Assembly: GCA_036346225.1 (NCBI GenBank)
Contig: JARFIW010000593.1
Coordinates: forward strand, 2,365,506-2,429,505
Direction of reading: 5' to 3'
Length of the DNA stretch: 64,000 nucleotides
Origin: Platerodrilus igneus
Lineage: Eukaryota; Arthropoda; Insecta; Coleoptera; Lycidae
Numbering within the stretch: position 1 is the stretch's first letter; the number at the start of each line of letters is the position of its first letter. This document shows positions 32,065 to 44,339 of this stretch, one piece after another. The translations under genes were made by a program, and so were the position numbers. Below the pieces are notes generated by a model that saw only the letters and a program-made list of their open reading frames with translations, ran no database searches and was not told the DNA's origin.

Positions 32065-32364
32065 TATTGAAATTAATAAGATGAAATAATAACTTAGACT
32101 TTTTAAGTAAAGCCCAAATGATCATTTCAAATCGAGCTAGCAATTGATGGTACTTGTACACGATTTGGATTTGTAAATTTTCCAATTATAGCCATCGGCC
32201 TCGGTAGCGTAATTGGATAACGCACAGTTCCGGCAAAACTGAGATGCAGGTTCAAATCCTGTCCAAGGCCTTATATTTTCCTTCTTTCAATTGCTAGCTC
32301 GATTTGAAATGATCATTTGGGCTTTACTTAAAAAGTCTAAGTTATTATTTCATCTTATTAATTT

Positions 32365-32369
<5 letters not shown>
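32065..32369. mobile_element. 305-bp palindrome with perfect 83-bp arms and a tRNA-like core
   Basis: The arms 32065-32147 and 32287-32369 are perfect complements over all 83 bp by reading, starting 'tattgaaattaataag' and ending 'gagctagcaattga'. The 139-bp centre holds a tRNA-like sequence. Long (TA)n tracts lie close outside both ends. A single arm with a few core bases recurs at 63695-63777, again between TA tracts, so this is a dispersed family. No coding frame. The perfect arms imply recent formation or gene conversion. Confidence 0.92.
32198..32270 (+). tRNA. tRNA-like sequence (probable pseudogene), Arg-like
   Basis: The 73 nt fold as a cloverleaf. The acceptor stem is 'gcctcgg' with 'ccaaggc' (one C-A mismatch), the D stem 'gcgt'/'acgc', the anticodon stem 'cagtt'/'aactg' with a 7-nt loop 'ccggcaa', and the T stem 'gcagg'/'cctgt' around 'ttcaaat'. 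The internal A box ('tagcgtaattgg') and B box ('ggttcaaatcc') are present. The loop lacks the invariant U33 (C instead); the nominal anticodon would be GGC, while 'ccg' one step earlier would be Arg. The missing U33 and the acceptor mismatch suggest a pseudogene or SINE-like core rather than a working tRNA. Confidence 0.65.

Positions 32370-32416
<47 letters not shown>
32367..32416. repeat. (TA)n tract followed by an (AC)n run
   Basis: About 50 bp of TA, then 'cacgcacacac...' to 32450, immediately before the inverted repeat of the mariner element at 32451. Confidence 0.97.
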
Positions 32417-32420
<4 letters not shown>

Positions 32421-32450
32421 GCACACACAACACACACACACACACACACG

Positions 32451-34534
32451 CGAAATGGTGTGATTCTTTGGCGAATTTTATGACTAAAAATTTATATAAC
32501 ATAAACCCGCAAGCGCTTCGTTTCCGATCTACAGGGGAGTTGAAGTATCAAAATTTTTTTGATTTTCTCTGTATAGCTCCTTCAGTTTTAAGATATTAAG
32601 ATCAAATTTGGAATATAAGTTACGTTGTAGAGCTTACATCATTTTGCATGTCGGGGGTCATGCCTCCTTTTCTCCCCATAAACTTTTTGAGATGCCCCGC
32701 TGGTACATTTTAAAACACAAAATGAATTTTCTGTTTTGTTGAGAAACTTTTGGTCTGTTACAGTTTTTTAGTATCTGTGACCGTTATTTAAGAAAATAAT
32801 AAGAAACTATTTTCTGCGACGTAGCAAGTATTTACAATACAAAACCCTAAATACTAACTGAAATTATGTTAAAGCAAATGTTGAAAGTGGCCTCCTCCAA
32901 CCCTTACACTTGCGCCCATTCTTCTTCTCATTGATGCCCGTATTCTTTCGAATACCTACTGAGTATTTCTTGCGGTTTCAAATGCAGCTATAATTCGATT
33001 TCGTAAATCATCAACGTCATTCACTGCTGTTGTATACACTAGAGATTTGAGATGCCTCCATAGGGAAAAAATCTAGGCTATTAGGTCAGGGAATCTAGGG
33101 GGGTCATGACTGAGGACCACCCCGTCGTTATATCCACTTGTTCTCATGCACTTCATTAAATAGAAAAATGTGCCGTAGCGCCATCGGGCATATACCACAT
33201 TTTATTTCTCAGCAAAAGCGGTAAGTTTTCGAGTAATAAAAGCAATTCGTGCTGCAAAAAATATCCGTATGAGTGACCAGTAAGTCGACCAGGCAAAAAG
33301 AAAGGACCGATCAAATAATCCCCAATTATACCACCCCATACATTTAGTGAGAACTGCACTTGAAAATGCATGTCTACAATTCCAGGAGGATCGTCTTCAG
33401 TCCATATGTGGTTGTTGTGAAAATTTATAATAGAATTCCTTGAAAAATTGGCTTCGTCGGTAAAAAGTATTTTACAATCAAAATTGGGGTTTACTGCTAG
33501 CCTATTTAGGTACCACTGGCAGAATTTAATCCTTAAAGGGAAATCTTGAGGAAGGAACCCTTGCATCCTTTGAATGTGGTAAGCGTATAGCACAGAATCA
33601 TGTAGGATACACCAAACTACTTGATGACTAACATTTAAAGGTTCACCGATTTTTCTGGTGTTAGTGTCTGGATGTTCTTCTATTTCATTTAGAACAGCTT
33701 CTTCGATCTGCGGTGTTTTAACAGTATGTGGTCTATCTGAATCATTGGCATTTTTACTAAGAGTTTCAGTTTCTACAAGACTCCTATGAATATCCGAATA
33801 TACTCGTTGATCAGGTATCATTCTATTCGGATAGCGTTCTATGTACAGACGTTTGTCTTCTCGTGCATTTCCATTCGTAAGGCCATAGATGAAGCGTATT
33901 TCAGCTATTTCAGAATTCGTAAAAATTTGGCACTTTTATGAGATAATACAAAGTAATTAACACACTATTACACCATACAGTTTACGATTTTCTTTACTTT
34001 AATAGACATATGCAGACAAGCTACGAGTTCAAATGCGAAGCGTACTATCGAAATTAATAAAAACAAGAGATTGCCCACAATTAATCCAGAGCCTATTAGA
34101 CCCACTTAAAAATTATAACTTAATCTAACAATTAACAGAAAATAATTTCCTCTTGTTTTTTAAATAACGGTTCCAGATACGAAAAAGCTGCAAGAGATCA
34201 AAAAGTTTCTAAACAAAACAGGAAATTCATTTTGTGTTTTACAATCTACCAGAGGCGCACCTTAAAAAAGCTTAGGGGGAGAAAAGGACATAACCCCCGA
34301 AAAACTACCACCCTGTAGAGTCTCACAACCATTCGACATGTCCAATGATGCAAGCCCAACAGCGTAACCTATATTCCAAATTTCACGTTAATATCTCAAA
34401 ACTGCAGGAGCTATAAAGAGAAAATCAAAAAAAATTCGATACTTCAACAGCCTGTAGATGGGAAATAAAGCGTGCGGACCTATATTTATATAAATTTTTA
34501 GTCGTAAAATTCGCCAAAGAATCACACCCTTTCG
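32451..34534 (-). mobile_element. Mariner/Tc3-like transposon with ~360-bp inverted repeats
   Basis: The left end 32451-32812 is complementary to about 34150-34534 at roughly 80% by eye. Shared blocks include 'gtgtgattctttggcgaatt', 'ctaaaaatttatataa', 'gatttctcttt'-like sequence, 'tttggaatata', 'aaaacacaaaatgaatt' and 'aaccgttatttaa'. The repeats are unusually long for this superfamily, where tens of bases are more common. They enclose one transposase gene on the minus strand. Total length 2,084 bp. The target TA cannot be fixed because the left border merges with a microsatellite. Confidence 0.88.
33156..33926 (-). pseudogene. Mariner/Tc3-like transposase, nearly open
   Basis: The frame is open for ~256 codons, from about 33926 (the expected Met codon reads ATT, before 'FTNSEIAEIRF') to a stop at 33156-33158. 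In order it has a DUF4817-type helix-turn-helix ('GNAREDKRLYIERYPNR'), a second HTH ('IEEHPDTNTRKIGEPLNVSH'), 'KFCQWYLNR', 'ILFTDEANFSRN' (first Asp), 'QFSLNVWGGIIGDYLIGPFF' and 'MPDGATAHF' (second Asp). The premature stop is followed at 33150-32880 by a broken C-terminus with 'RFPDLNSLDFF'-like sequence (third acidic residue) and 'RRRMGASV'. It is the best-preserved transposase in the window, but inactive as it stands. Confidence 0.9.
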
Positions 34535-34889
34535 TATGTATACTTCAGTGTTATCGTTAACCACAACAATCATCAACTTGAAAACTGCGGTAATTGTTAA
34601 ACATTTTTGCTTAAATTATACTGCATTTTTGAAAAGGTGATAATATTTTATTACCTTAAAAGTGCTTTTTTATGCAAGCATCCTAAAAGTAAACTTTAGA
34701 ACAGGGGAGGACCAATATAAAATGCGCCCTTTGAATTAAGTAAATATGCGACATAAAAAATATACAATCAGTTACACACATTAGAAAACATATTATTTAT
34801 TTACATGAATTCCAACAAGATAAAAGTACAAATAAATAAAATGCAATTTAATATAAAAATTAATGTGGAAAAGTACAAAGTATACGACA

Positions 34890-36450
34890 CATAAAAGTAA
34901 AATAAACACTAAATAAAAAAACATTTCCAAAGTATAATTTTTTGCAAATATAATGTTCTATTGCTATTACTAATAAAGCGATCAAGTAACAATGCAATAC
35001 ATTGGATCTTAGCCATGATTTAATTAATTTTAGTCGAGGAAATGAACCTTCACCGATTTCTACAGACACAGGCGATGCTAATAATATGCGTAATGCTATG
35101 TATATATTTGCAAGAATTAATTTTAAATTATTGCCATATATGAACTGTAACAAATTTAGAGGATTTATTAAAATTTTCGAAATTATTCATTATGAAGAAA
35201 TCTTTGAATGATATTAATTCATTATAAATTTTTATGCAATTAATATCTTGGCTATTCTTACCTTTTAATTGATTTTCTACAATTATATTTTAATTCTTTT
35301 GAATTAATATTTTTAAACTTTAAAGATTATATAAAAATTTAAAGATATTGTGGCAGTTTAATTAATCGTATGTATATAGTAAAAAGTTAAGCGCTGTATC
35401 TAAAGTTATGTTACAAACATTACTTTAAGTTATAGTTGAGGGTTATCAGGAATTTCATCTGTATGTTCATAGTTGTTGCCGTTTAAATTTAGTACTTTCA
35501 AATTCAGTTAATACTTCCAGAGAGCCCGATAATTCATTCCTAGGATATTTCTAACAATTTCTCAACTTTGAATAGTACTAAAAAATTTACAGTTTCATAA
35601 TTCACTTGTGCTGCATCATTTACTACTAAATTTAGTGAGTGACTACAACAGGGAATGTAAAATATTCTGGGGTTTATACTTCAATCCATCAATGCATCCT
35701 CTCATATTGGGCCTATTGTCATACCGCTGCCCATTCAAATTGCTAATGTCTAAATTCAATTCCTCTACTGACATCGTATGAGATATAACCCTAGCATCAG
35801 CTACACTCGTAACATTGATAAAATCTAAAAATATTCTTTTATGTTAAAATATTCACTTTATATAAAATCAAATCTTCAGATTAGTGTCATTGGTTCAGTT
35901 TTGCTGATGTCCAGGGTACAATCGAATCCTATAAAAAAATATTTTGCTTTCTTACTGAATTTAAAATATCGTCTAAAGTATGTCGAAAAAATACTTTATT
36001 ATTTTGAATACTTTTCCTACATAATGAATGAAATATTCGCTTTCACTACACGTTGTAAATGATATACGGTTAGACCATTAAATTTTACCAATACCTCAAT
36101 AATTTTCCGAAAATTTTAATTATTGTTATTAGAAAATGAATTGTTTGATTTACTTCTTAGTGGAAGACACTGTTTACTTAAATATTTAATACCCTCTATT
36201 ATACGCTAAAGTGCACCAGGCCAATGTAGTTTTTCTAATTCGTATAATTTTTCATTTGGATGCCGATTGTTGTCTTATTCTTTAACGTCTTTTCGAAATC
36301 AATCTATTGTTTGTAATTTTTAAAATGAACTCCAGAAATATCTTAAGTATATGGAACGTTTTTAAAAGATTTTGCCAATTTGAATACCCTGTAATAATTA
36401 ATGTGCTTAACAGACTGTCGACTGAAAAAGTACTAAACAGAATAGCCCTT
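34890..36450 (-). pseudogene. hAT transposase relic, ZMYM1-like (copy 2)
   Basis: Minus-strand fragments run in order. 'TGYSNWQNL' and 'TFHILKIFLEF' near 36330-36400 are the TTF-type domain end. 'RKIIEVLVKFNGLT' lies near 36090, 'HTLDDILNSVRK' near 35960 and 'FINVTSVADARVIS' near 35800. 'GQRYDNRPNMRG' at about 35710 precedes 'PCCSHSLNLVVNDAAQVNYE' (35600-35660), the catalytic block. The C-terminal dimerisation domain, 'IYIALRILLASPVSVEIGEG' followed by 'SFPRLKLIKSWLRS', lies at 34990-35100. It has many frameshifts and stops. It is more complete at the C-terminus than copy 1. No terminal repeats were seen. Confidence 0.85.
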
Positions 36451-38198
36451 TAACCATTTTAGAGTAAATCAACCATCTTCTGTGGACAAATTCGAAATTT
36501 TGAAATTTTCTGTAATAATATTCACTGTTGAACTTTTCTTCATGTAGTATCTTAAGTATTTGATAGTGTTTTCATCGCTAGTCCTATTGCCATTAATAAA
36601 TTTTTAGTTCTAACATTAATAAAAGTGAATACCATGTAACGGAATCACATAATATTCGGTGCAATTCGTAGTAATTTTTTTCAAATCAACTTATGATGTT
36701 GGTAAATTATTCGATGACTTATTTTCGCGATTATTTCACGGTGAATTCCGGTTGTCGATGCTGTGTTTTTTCTTCTGCTACTACTACTAAATTTTTTGCC
36801 GAATTGGTGTTATTTACAATTCGTATCCACAAGACAAAGACAATACGCAGTATTAGGGGCAGGATCCGACACAAGAAACTTGTTAATGCTGAACAGTAGC
36901 TTTACTCGCTCTCTAAACCTTTAGTCGCCTTTCGTTTTCTGTTTTCATGTTCAGAAGGTTAATTTTTCATCATTTGAGCCTTTAAAATTAATGAAATAGC
37001 GATATCAAAAATTAGAATTATACTCCTAATTTTAAAGAAAATATGAAAGCAAAACATAAAACATTAGGCATTTTAACAAAATTAATAAAAAATTGATAAT
37101 AAATAAATCAATAAATTATTATCTATGTACTTAAAGACCATTCTTATGACGTTATTTATTTTACGTTCAATGAACTAAATAGTTTGCTATTCATATTACA
37201 ATTTATTGTTATTCTTAAATAATACAAAATATAACAAAATCAAGCTTTCCAAACACTAGAAAAACGAATAACAATAACACCACTATCACTATCATAGAAA
37301 AGTAAACATCAATTGAAACAACAAATACTAACTGCACATTGTACTGTTTAATTGTTCTTAATTTATTATGATTGCTTCAAAGATGTATAAACATGCAATA
37401 AATATATATGTTGAAATACCAATGAAAAGGGTGGGAGGAGACTAATTTACCAGTTACATAAACATTTAAGAACTATATTAGATGTTCCACGAGGTTGTTC
37501 CCTAAATTTCAAATTGTATACAAGCAAAAGTGTAGCGCTGTATTACACTCGATTTAATACAGTACAGCGTTATACCGGGGTTGATTGAATTATATTATGC
37601 AACTACTTCCTAACTACAAAAATCATAGTTGTTTTGGGGTTAGTTAAAACTAATTCCTAGAAATATATTGTTGCACTGTTGCCGGAATAACTAGAAATAA
37701 AAGTAGTAAAATTCTTTAAGCGAAAAATGGTTGATTAACAGTTGCAAGGGCGTATTTAAGGAACCAATAGAAAGAGTAAACAAAAGGAAAATACAAGTAC
37801 GTTTTAGCACATTCTCAAAGAATGCCAAAGGCATATGTTCAAATATAAATACAGTCTCCCCTGGCGGGCAACGTAGTCTGTCTTAATCCATAAGTGATAT
37901 GAAATAAAGCATTTTGTATTAGAGCACATTCAGATAGTTCTTTGCAATAATAGTAACAAAAACAGAAGCGAATACGTATGTCGACAGTGACGTTTGTAAA
38001 ACTATTTAGTCTGTGTTTGATATGTATTATACGTCATAAAACGCACTTATTTGTATAACTAAAATTACTATCGTTAATTATTTATGAATGGAACACAAAT
38101 TAGGGAAGCATTTACATCTAGAGTAAGTAGGTACTTATTTTGTTCTTAAATTATTTCGCTGTTAAAAGAATCCCACCTATAGACACTGAAATCGCATA

Positions 38199-38204
<6 letters not shown>

Positions 38205-38243
<39 letters not shown>
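38205..38243. repeat. (TA)n tract
   Basis: 39 bp of alternating TA. No element border was recognised on either side. Confidence 0.97.
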
Positions 38244-38246
<3 letters not shown>

Positions 38247-39796
38247 AGTGGTTTTAAAGGGCTAAAGCTACGTATAAACAAAGTAATTTCAAAGCACCAT
38301 GTATAAAGGAAACAACCAGAATTTACGTGCAAAATTTATTCCAGTTAGTTCATTTTTAAGTAACAGGTATTAACCAAATTTTACAAATAATGAATAAAAT
38401 TTAGTTAGGTTCGTAAAGAAAAAAAAATGTTAGAAGCCCATGCAATTAATTTATTAATTTAATTGAGTTTAATTGAACGGTTATTTACGTATAATATGCA
38501 TAAAAGCGTGCAAAAATCAATAATACCAAGGTGAAACGCGTTGCTAACAAACAAATATATCGGTGGGGTTGAAATACGCTAAAAATCCAACTCGTAGAAA
38601 CGTTATTTAAAACGCTCCTTAAAATTAAACACCTGCAGATTTCTAAATGTCAAGTTCCATGTATTTTTGTAGATAATAAACAAGTTTCAAAGAATATCGG
38701 GTAGACGGTCGAATGTTTTCCCATTAAACGCTAATGCGCGGTTATTTAAAGCACGTAATTTTGGGGTCCACATGGAGTTGTAGAACGCGGTCATGAATAT
38801 CGATTCTACCACTCAAACAAGGTGAGAAAGAGACGTAAAATATGCATAAGCAAGGGACAGTGTTAGTATAGGCGGGATTTGTGAAACGTCAATGCATAGA
38901 CTATTGGTCGATATCGTTAGTCGCACATCAGACAAGACACGGGAAAATTGCATATTAATCTTCAGAAAAGATCGTAACGACGCGCGTTGAATTTCGAGGA
39001 TTTACAAATCGGTTAAACCAAAATTTTAAGAACGTGTTATTGTAAATGAAGGACTTCGCGTGAAATGCGACCAGAGGTGGCATCGAAAATTGTATAAATA
39101 CCTTTTCAAAATATAATAAAAGCCCTTAGTGTTTTGAACGCTTGAGACTACGTACCAAAGTTACCACGAGCTTGTAAGTATAGAAAATTATTTTAAATTG
39201 TATAGCACGGTGTTAGCCTCATAATTTGTACGAGATGTGTGCCGAGTTTACATTTTTTTATTGAGGTGTCACATATATTTTTTTAACAAGCTCGTGTTAG
39301 TGATGTTATGAAACGTGGATCAAATTAAATAATTATGAAAGATGTATAATTAATTTGGATTTGGAAACTGGATACACCGTGGAGGCAGCGCAAGCAGCTC
39401 AACTTGGATGGGGTTCTTCTACTAATAGCTAGAAGCAGCCTGTAGAGCAGAAAGAAGCAAATACACGGCATCGTCAACGGAGCAGAGATCTTCTAGGAAT
39501 TCAAGGTAACGCTTTGAAATTGTGTTGTTATAAACTATGAAACTATGAATATTGGGTGACGTATGAGAGTGAATTTTGAAGGTAGTGTGCATTATTTTGC
39601 GTATTGAAGATAATACGTATAACTAACTTTATTATGGTATTTAAATAGAAATCCGAAGGTATATATAAAGCTTATTAACGTTCCATCAGGAAGTTAAATT
39701 TTGTAAAGAGTACATGGGTGCAATTTTCGAGTTTTGAAAATTTAATAAAATTTTCGAATATATTTTGTTGGTGAGGCTTTGACCAGAGAACCACGG

Positions 39797-39798
<2 letters not shown>

Positions 39799-39846
<48 letters not shown>
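39799..39846. repeat. (TA)n tract
   Basis: 48 bp of alternating TA between G-rich DNA and an unidentified segment at 39850-40200. Confidence 0.97.
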
Positions 39847-41347
39847 AGCAATATAAGCAAATATATTAATAATAATTAGAAAGGAAATTATTTAAAGGTT
39901 ATGGTTTTTCATAGACAAGAAACGTGCACAACAGACAAAATCATTCAACGATTTATTATCAACTTGTACTGGGGGATGAAATAACCCACAAACTAAATAA
40001 ACCAGGGCAATCAGTATTTTCGCCACTACTATTGCAACGTGCCTTACGCATTCGTGGAAGTGAAACTCACCAGAGGTAAAGGTTAGGCATCGAGAACCTA
40101 GGATCCGCGGGTCACCGATTAGCCCATTTGATAATTTCAAGTGACCTACAAGAGTTCCAGAAATAAAGCATAATAAATAAAAATAAATCATAAAACAAAC
40201 ACTTTGAAAAATAATACGTCCTCCTAAGAGGACTAACTATGTCAGACTTGACTCAACTGAGGTCACAACTTTAGCATGAGTGGAGCCAATGATATAAATA
40301 GAACGCTTATAAAAAGTTCATTCGATTATATTTCTTTTTATAATAATTAAAATTATAATTTTGAATTTTTATGTTAAAAATTTAAAACGGTATTGTAATT
40401 ATTTTCTCGATAAAATTTAACGCAGCCAAAAAAAATACTTATTTTAAATTGAATAAAACACTAACCCGAAACGTCTTTTTAATACTCACATTTTGGTTGA
40501 ATTTGTTTAACCCGCGTCCAAAAAAGATTGCCAGCGCCTGTTTCAGATGCTCAGCATATAGTTTGCTGGTTTGTAAGAATACTGCATTCAGTCAGTCTTC
40601 CGCTTAAGAAGTATGTATCCTAACTTGTTCGATAAAGCTACTATATATGACGACGTACGTTGTGGGTCTCAACTGTTTTCTATGTCACGTCAACTTTAAA
40701 CAATAATTGTATTAAATGTAAAATGCTGATGTTTTCTAAAATTCCTAAAATTAACAAAATTGTGTTTAAAATGGTATTTTTTGAAAAAGGTTTTCGCACG
40801 TGGCTGTCAATTATAGTTAAATTAGTAGCGATTTTTTCCATACTTCAAACGTCTCCCACAATGTGTTAATATTTTATATAATCCTTCATTTTAGAGTCTC
40901 TTAGTTAAGTGACGAAGCAACATTTTAAAGGCGAATTTCAACAATAATCAGATTTGGACTGATAGAACTCTCACGTAATAACAGAAAAGCACAATAATTT
41001 ACTATTTTTATGAACATACAGGCTGTTATTATCGAAGAAGAATTAAACAGGCCAAACTCAGAAAATAACACATCAAATTATAGTTTATTTCGAAAACTCT
41101 TTTCACTTTCTGTAGAGATCCGTTTAGGTATAAAATGTGCCAACCTACAATTGAAGCAACCATGAATTTCAGAAGAAAAAATAGATATTCTCTAATTAGT
41201 ATACTCCAATCATCGACAAAGTAAGAACGGTATGTTCAATTTCAAGAACATCTGGTACAACTTTTTAATTTATCATTACACATATATTCTTCCATGAAGA
41301 GTACTATATTTTAAAAAGATAAGCTTTCTGAGTCTTCACGCAATCTA

Positions 41348-41368
41348 ATATATATATATATATATATT
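41348..41368. repeat. Short (TA)n tract
   Basis: About 21 bp of alternating TA in otherwise unrecognised DNA. Confidence 0.95.
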
Positions 41369-42505
41369 ACCATGTAATTTGTAGGATAGAATTAATTAGA
41401 TATGTCATTGGACAATTTAGGATAGGCTAGCGTGTGTAGATACCATCTATTAAAAAGTTAAATATGTAAATACCACTTATTAAAAAGTTAAATAGGTGTC
41501 TTAGAAATCCAGGGTAACGATTAATTAATTTAGAGTAGGAATTTTAGAGTTAATTGTATTTCAGTTTCAGCTTTGCACCTATTTGCAAGGAAATTTCAGA
41601 ATATTTAGGGAACAGAAACAATTAATGTTAAGCAGCTATCAATTCATTGGTGTACAGCGTAAGGATGCAGCTTTAATTACAGTTTAATCAGTGTATAATA
41701 GGTAAAAAGTTTTTTCGTTTTACTTTAGCGTGAGATCAATAATTTTACGGGCTTAATTTTAGTGAAGTAGAAACATTAATTTAATATCGTTTAGCGTATG
41801 TAAATATTATAGGGAGGAATTTAGCATAAGGTAGTTTCTGAGGATGAGGCGCGTTGTCAACAGCCTCATAAGAAAATCAATATTTTCTACGAATGCAAGT
41901 GGATGTTAAAGCAGGCAGGGAACAATAGGAAAACAAGGACAGATTGGTTTTAGCATATAAAAGAGGAAGATGCAAATGTCAAGTGTCAGCTAGACTTGGT
42001 AACTAACGAGGGAACAATTATAGATTCGAAGGTATAAGCGAGTTAGAAGATGTTTGCATAAGATATCGATTTAAATGGGGAGAGAAATTGAGAAAGGTAA
42101 TTGGACGTCACAAGTAGCAGGGAGACCCGCGACAATATGAGATTAAGAAAGGGTACATATGTGAAATAGAAAGGGATGAGGCTAAGTTCGTCTTACAAAT
42201 GAGAATTGATGTCAGTTGAGGCTAGTTTCGGGAAGCGGAGCAGCCGTTGAACGGTTAGAAGTTACTTTCGCGGTAATTTTTTGTGGTCGAGCGTTAAAAT
42301 TCCGGGATTTTAAAACACCGTTGATGTTTGTTAACCAAAATTACAAAGAATTATGCACGGCTAACTTGGGGTTTTTAGAATTTTGTTTCGGTTGAGATTT
42401 GGGTTTTGAGAAGTGTGGCAACGGTTAGGAGATTACTGTAAAAACTTGTTTATGTGGGGTGGAATTGTGAGAAAATTAAACAACAGGGGGGGGTACTTTT
42501 GGTCT

Positions 42506-42513
42506 ATATAAAC
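42506..42513 (+). promoter_or_regulatory. TATA-box-like motif (TATATAAA)
   Basis: TATATAAA follows a G8 run and precedes, by about 30 bp, a pyrimidine-rich 'ctctcttcttttcttc' that could hold an initiator. A core promoter of a retrotransposon LTR is one reading. No downstream gene confirms it. Confidence 0.25.
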
Positions 42514-43574
42514 ACCCTGGAGGTGGTGAGACGCTCTCTTCTTTTCTTCGCTCGTCATCGACGTGAATGCATGTAGTAGTCAATATTATTGAGTGCTTTT
42601 AAAAAGTTGTTATTTATAATTACACACAAGTTGATGTGCCGTAGTACTTATTGTTTAGAAAATCATGAAGTACGTTTAGAAATAAAAGCGAAGCTTATCA
42701 AAGTCATGTAAGTACCGACTACTGTTACTTTGGTTGTTGAGCTTGCAAGGCGTTCTCAGACGAATTAGAGATTGTGAAAGCAGCGAGTAGTGATTTGCTG
42801 CTGGTATATGGAACAGTAGAGGAGTTTAGGAAGTTTGGATTCACTATCAATGGTTAGTTGGAGAGATTTGGGTAGCTGCGAGCTGGCAGGAATGGTGTGA
42901 CTCAACTTGGGAGCGGTCCCATAACCTATAGTCATTATCGAGGACAACATCATCGAGGGCTGGATTGCAGATGCATGCGGTGGTGATGGTTTCCAGGTAA
43001 CTGATTTTTATACAAACTTTGTCGTTGAGTTTATTTGATGTGTTTTGACATTTGTGCTTTTTGAGTGCATTTTTAAGAATTCTAGGGACTTAAGTATTTA
43101 TTGAACTTTATAATTAAATGAAAATATGTATGTAGAGAAGGATATTTAAAATAATGATATAAAGGCTGATTATGCACAAAGTAAAGGGGACTTTTGTTGT
43201 TACGGTGCTATAATTTTGCTTTCACACAGGTTTAAAAGAGTTTTACTGTGAGCTCATATTACGACAGGGGTTAAAGTCAGGTATGAGGTTAGCCCACTTA
43301 CTTTAAATAAAGTATTTGTATAATGAGAAAATTTTTGAAAATGAATTGTTTCCTAATCAAGGATATGTAATTTTATGTATGTGAACCGTTATAATTGAAA
43401 GGTTTTGGAAGTAGTAATTGTTTTTTGCGTAAATAGAATGTGATGAATTTTGGTAGTTTCCTTTTTTTGATAGGATTGTAGGGAAGTAGTTTTCAGATTG
43501 CAGCAAAGTTGCAGTTAGAAGTTTTGATTTTCAGCAGTCCAGGTAAGATTCTTAGGTAGATTCAGAAGATTAAT

Positions 43575-43640
43575 AGTGTTGGAGCGGAGCAACCGAGGTA
43601 AGATTCGTAGAATTTATGACAACCCAATGGTGGTTCTCAC
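43575..43640 (+). other. Primer-binding-site-like segment flanking the Penelope palindrome (inverted partner 45800-45900)
   Basis: 'gagcaaccgag' plus 'tttatgacaacccaatggtgg' resembles the minus-strand reading of 45800-45900, 'gagcagccgag' plus 'tttatgacgcccaatcggtggg', at perhaps 70% over ~50 bp. The latter resembles a 'TGGCGCCCAA' retroelement primer binding site. The similarity is modest. Confidence 0.3.
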
Positions 43641-43719
43641 GATTCAACCCGGAAATGCAGGACAATTATAGCTTTCCAAACGTGGGGCTTTTTCCAGTTT
43701 TTTTTCAGTTAAACGTCAA

Positions 43720-43723
<4 letters not shown>

Positions 43724-43760
<37 letters not shown>
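43724..43760. repeat. (TA)n tract, left border of the Penelope palindrome
   Basis: 37 bp of TA directly outside the left arm. Its counterpart is 45740-45771. Confidence 0.97.
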
Positions 43761-43765
<5 letters not shown>

Positions 43766-43829
43766 GTATATAACTTTATGGGTTTTAGGTCAGCAGAACT
43801 GAAGAATTCTCTTTTTTATAAACTCAAGC

Positions 43830-43857
43830 TTTCGGAAATTTATTTTTCCATTATCAA
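43830..43857 (-). ncRNA. Hammerhead-like ribozyme core remnant, left Penelope copy
   Basis: On the minus strand, 'ttgataa' is followed by the stem 'tggaaa...tttcc' and then 'gaaa', the order of a hammerhead CUGANGA - stem II - GAAA core. The first position is U for C and the sixth differs, so it is probably decayed. Hammerhead motifs are known in Penelope-like elements. Confidence 0.3.
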
Positions 43858-44339
43858 GAGTACTAAAAGTAAATACAAATGAATTAGTTATGAGAACAGG
43901 CTTTGACTAATAGCTAAAAATTATAGAAATAGTATTTAATACTTACTAAAGTGAGATAACAGTCAATTGGATGATTAATAATAGTAAATAGGATGATGGT
44001 GTGTAGTATAATTAAATATAAAGATAAAATATTTTAAAAATGTATAAAATGTGTTTTAGAATTATAAATAGTAATATTATTTTGATGTTGAAGTATACTG
44101 TCTTGGTTTTTAATTTTGTAAATCAGTTGTTTGTATGTTGATTTTATTGGTTTATTAAAATGATCTTGTGTATATAATTTTTAGTAAATATGTATGTACA
44201 TGTTTTGTTTAATTTATTTAGTTGTGTTTATAAGTTTGTGTGTGTGTGTGTGTCTGTATTTGTGTGTATGTTTGTATGTGTGCGCGCGTGTGTGTGTGTG
44301 TGTGTGTTTGAGTATGATTGTAAGAAGATGTTATGTAAT

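Larger units (their letters stand above)
36900..40000. other. AT-rich DNA with (TA)n tracts, no gene recognised
   Basis: About 3.1 kb without supported coding sequence. It contains TA tracts at 38205-38243 and 39799-39846. A G-rich stretch at 39370-39520 contains 'aaggtaac', a possible splice donor. 'aaaatataataaaagccc' near 39111 could be a TATA-like element, but nothing downstream supports a gene. Confidence 0.4.
40000..43560. other. No gene recognised; possible promoter near 42506
   Basis: A minus-strand open frame at 39892-40191 lies in a G+C-richer patch but has no family motif. A short direct duplication at 41434-41500 carries 'tattaaaaagttaaatat' twice. The stretch from 41800 to 43560 is purine-rich on the + strand and may be a transcribed leader or LTR. 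I could not tie it to any element. Confidence 0.35.

Noticed and set aside
32198..32270. Functional tRNA gene
   Set aside because: U33 is missing, the acceptor stem has a mismatch and the sequence is the loop of a palindrome; treated as tRNA-like.
32291..32599. 102-residue open frame
   Set aside because: It is composed of a palindrome arm, TA/AC microsatellite and a transposon inverted repeat, with no protein family.
39892..40191. 99-residue minus-strand frame with a hydrophobic start
   Set aside because: It looked like a possible signal peptide or a tRNA-SINE head, but the B-box-like match is poor and no family fits.
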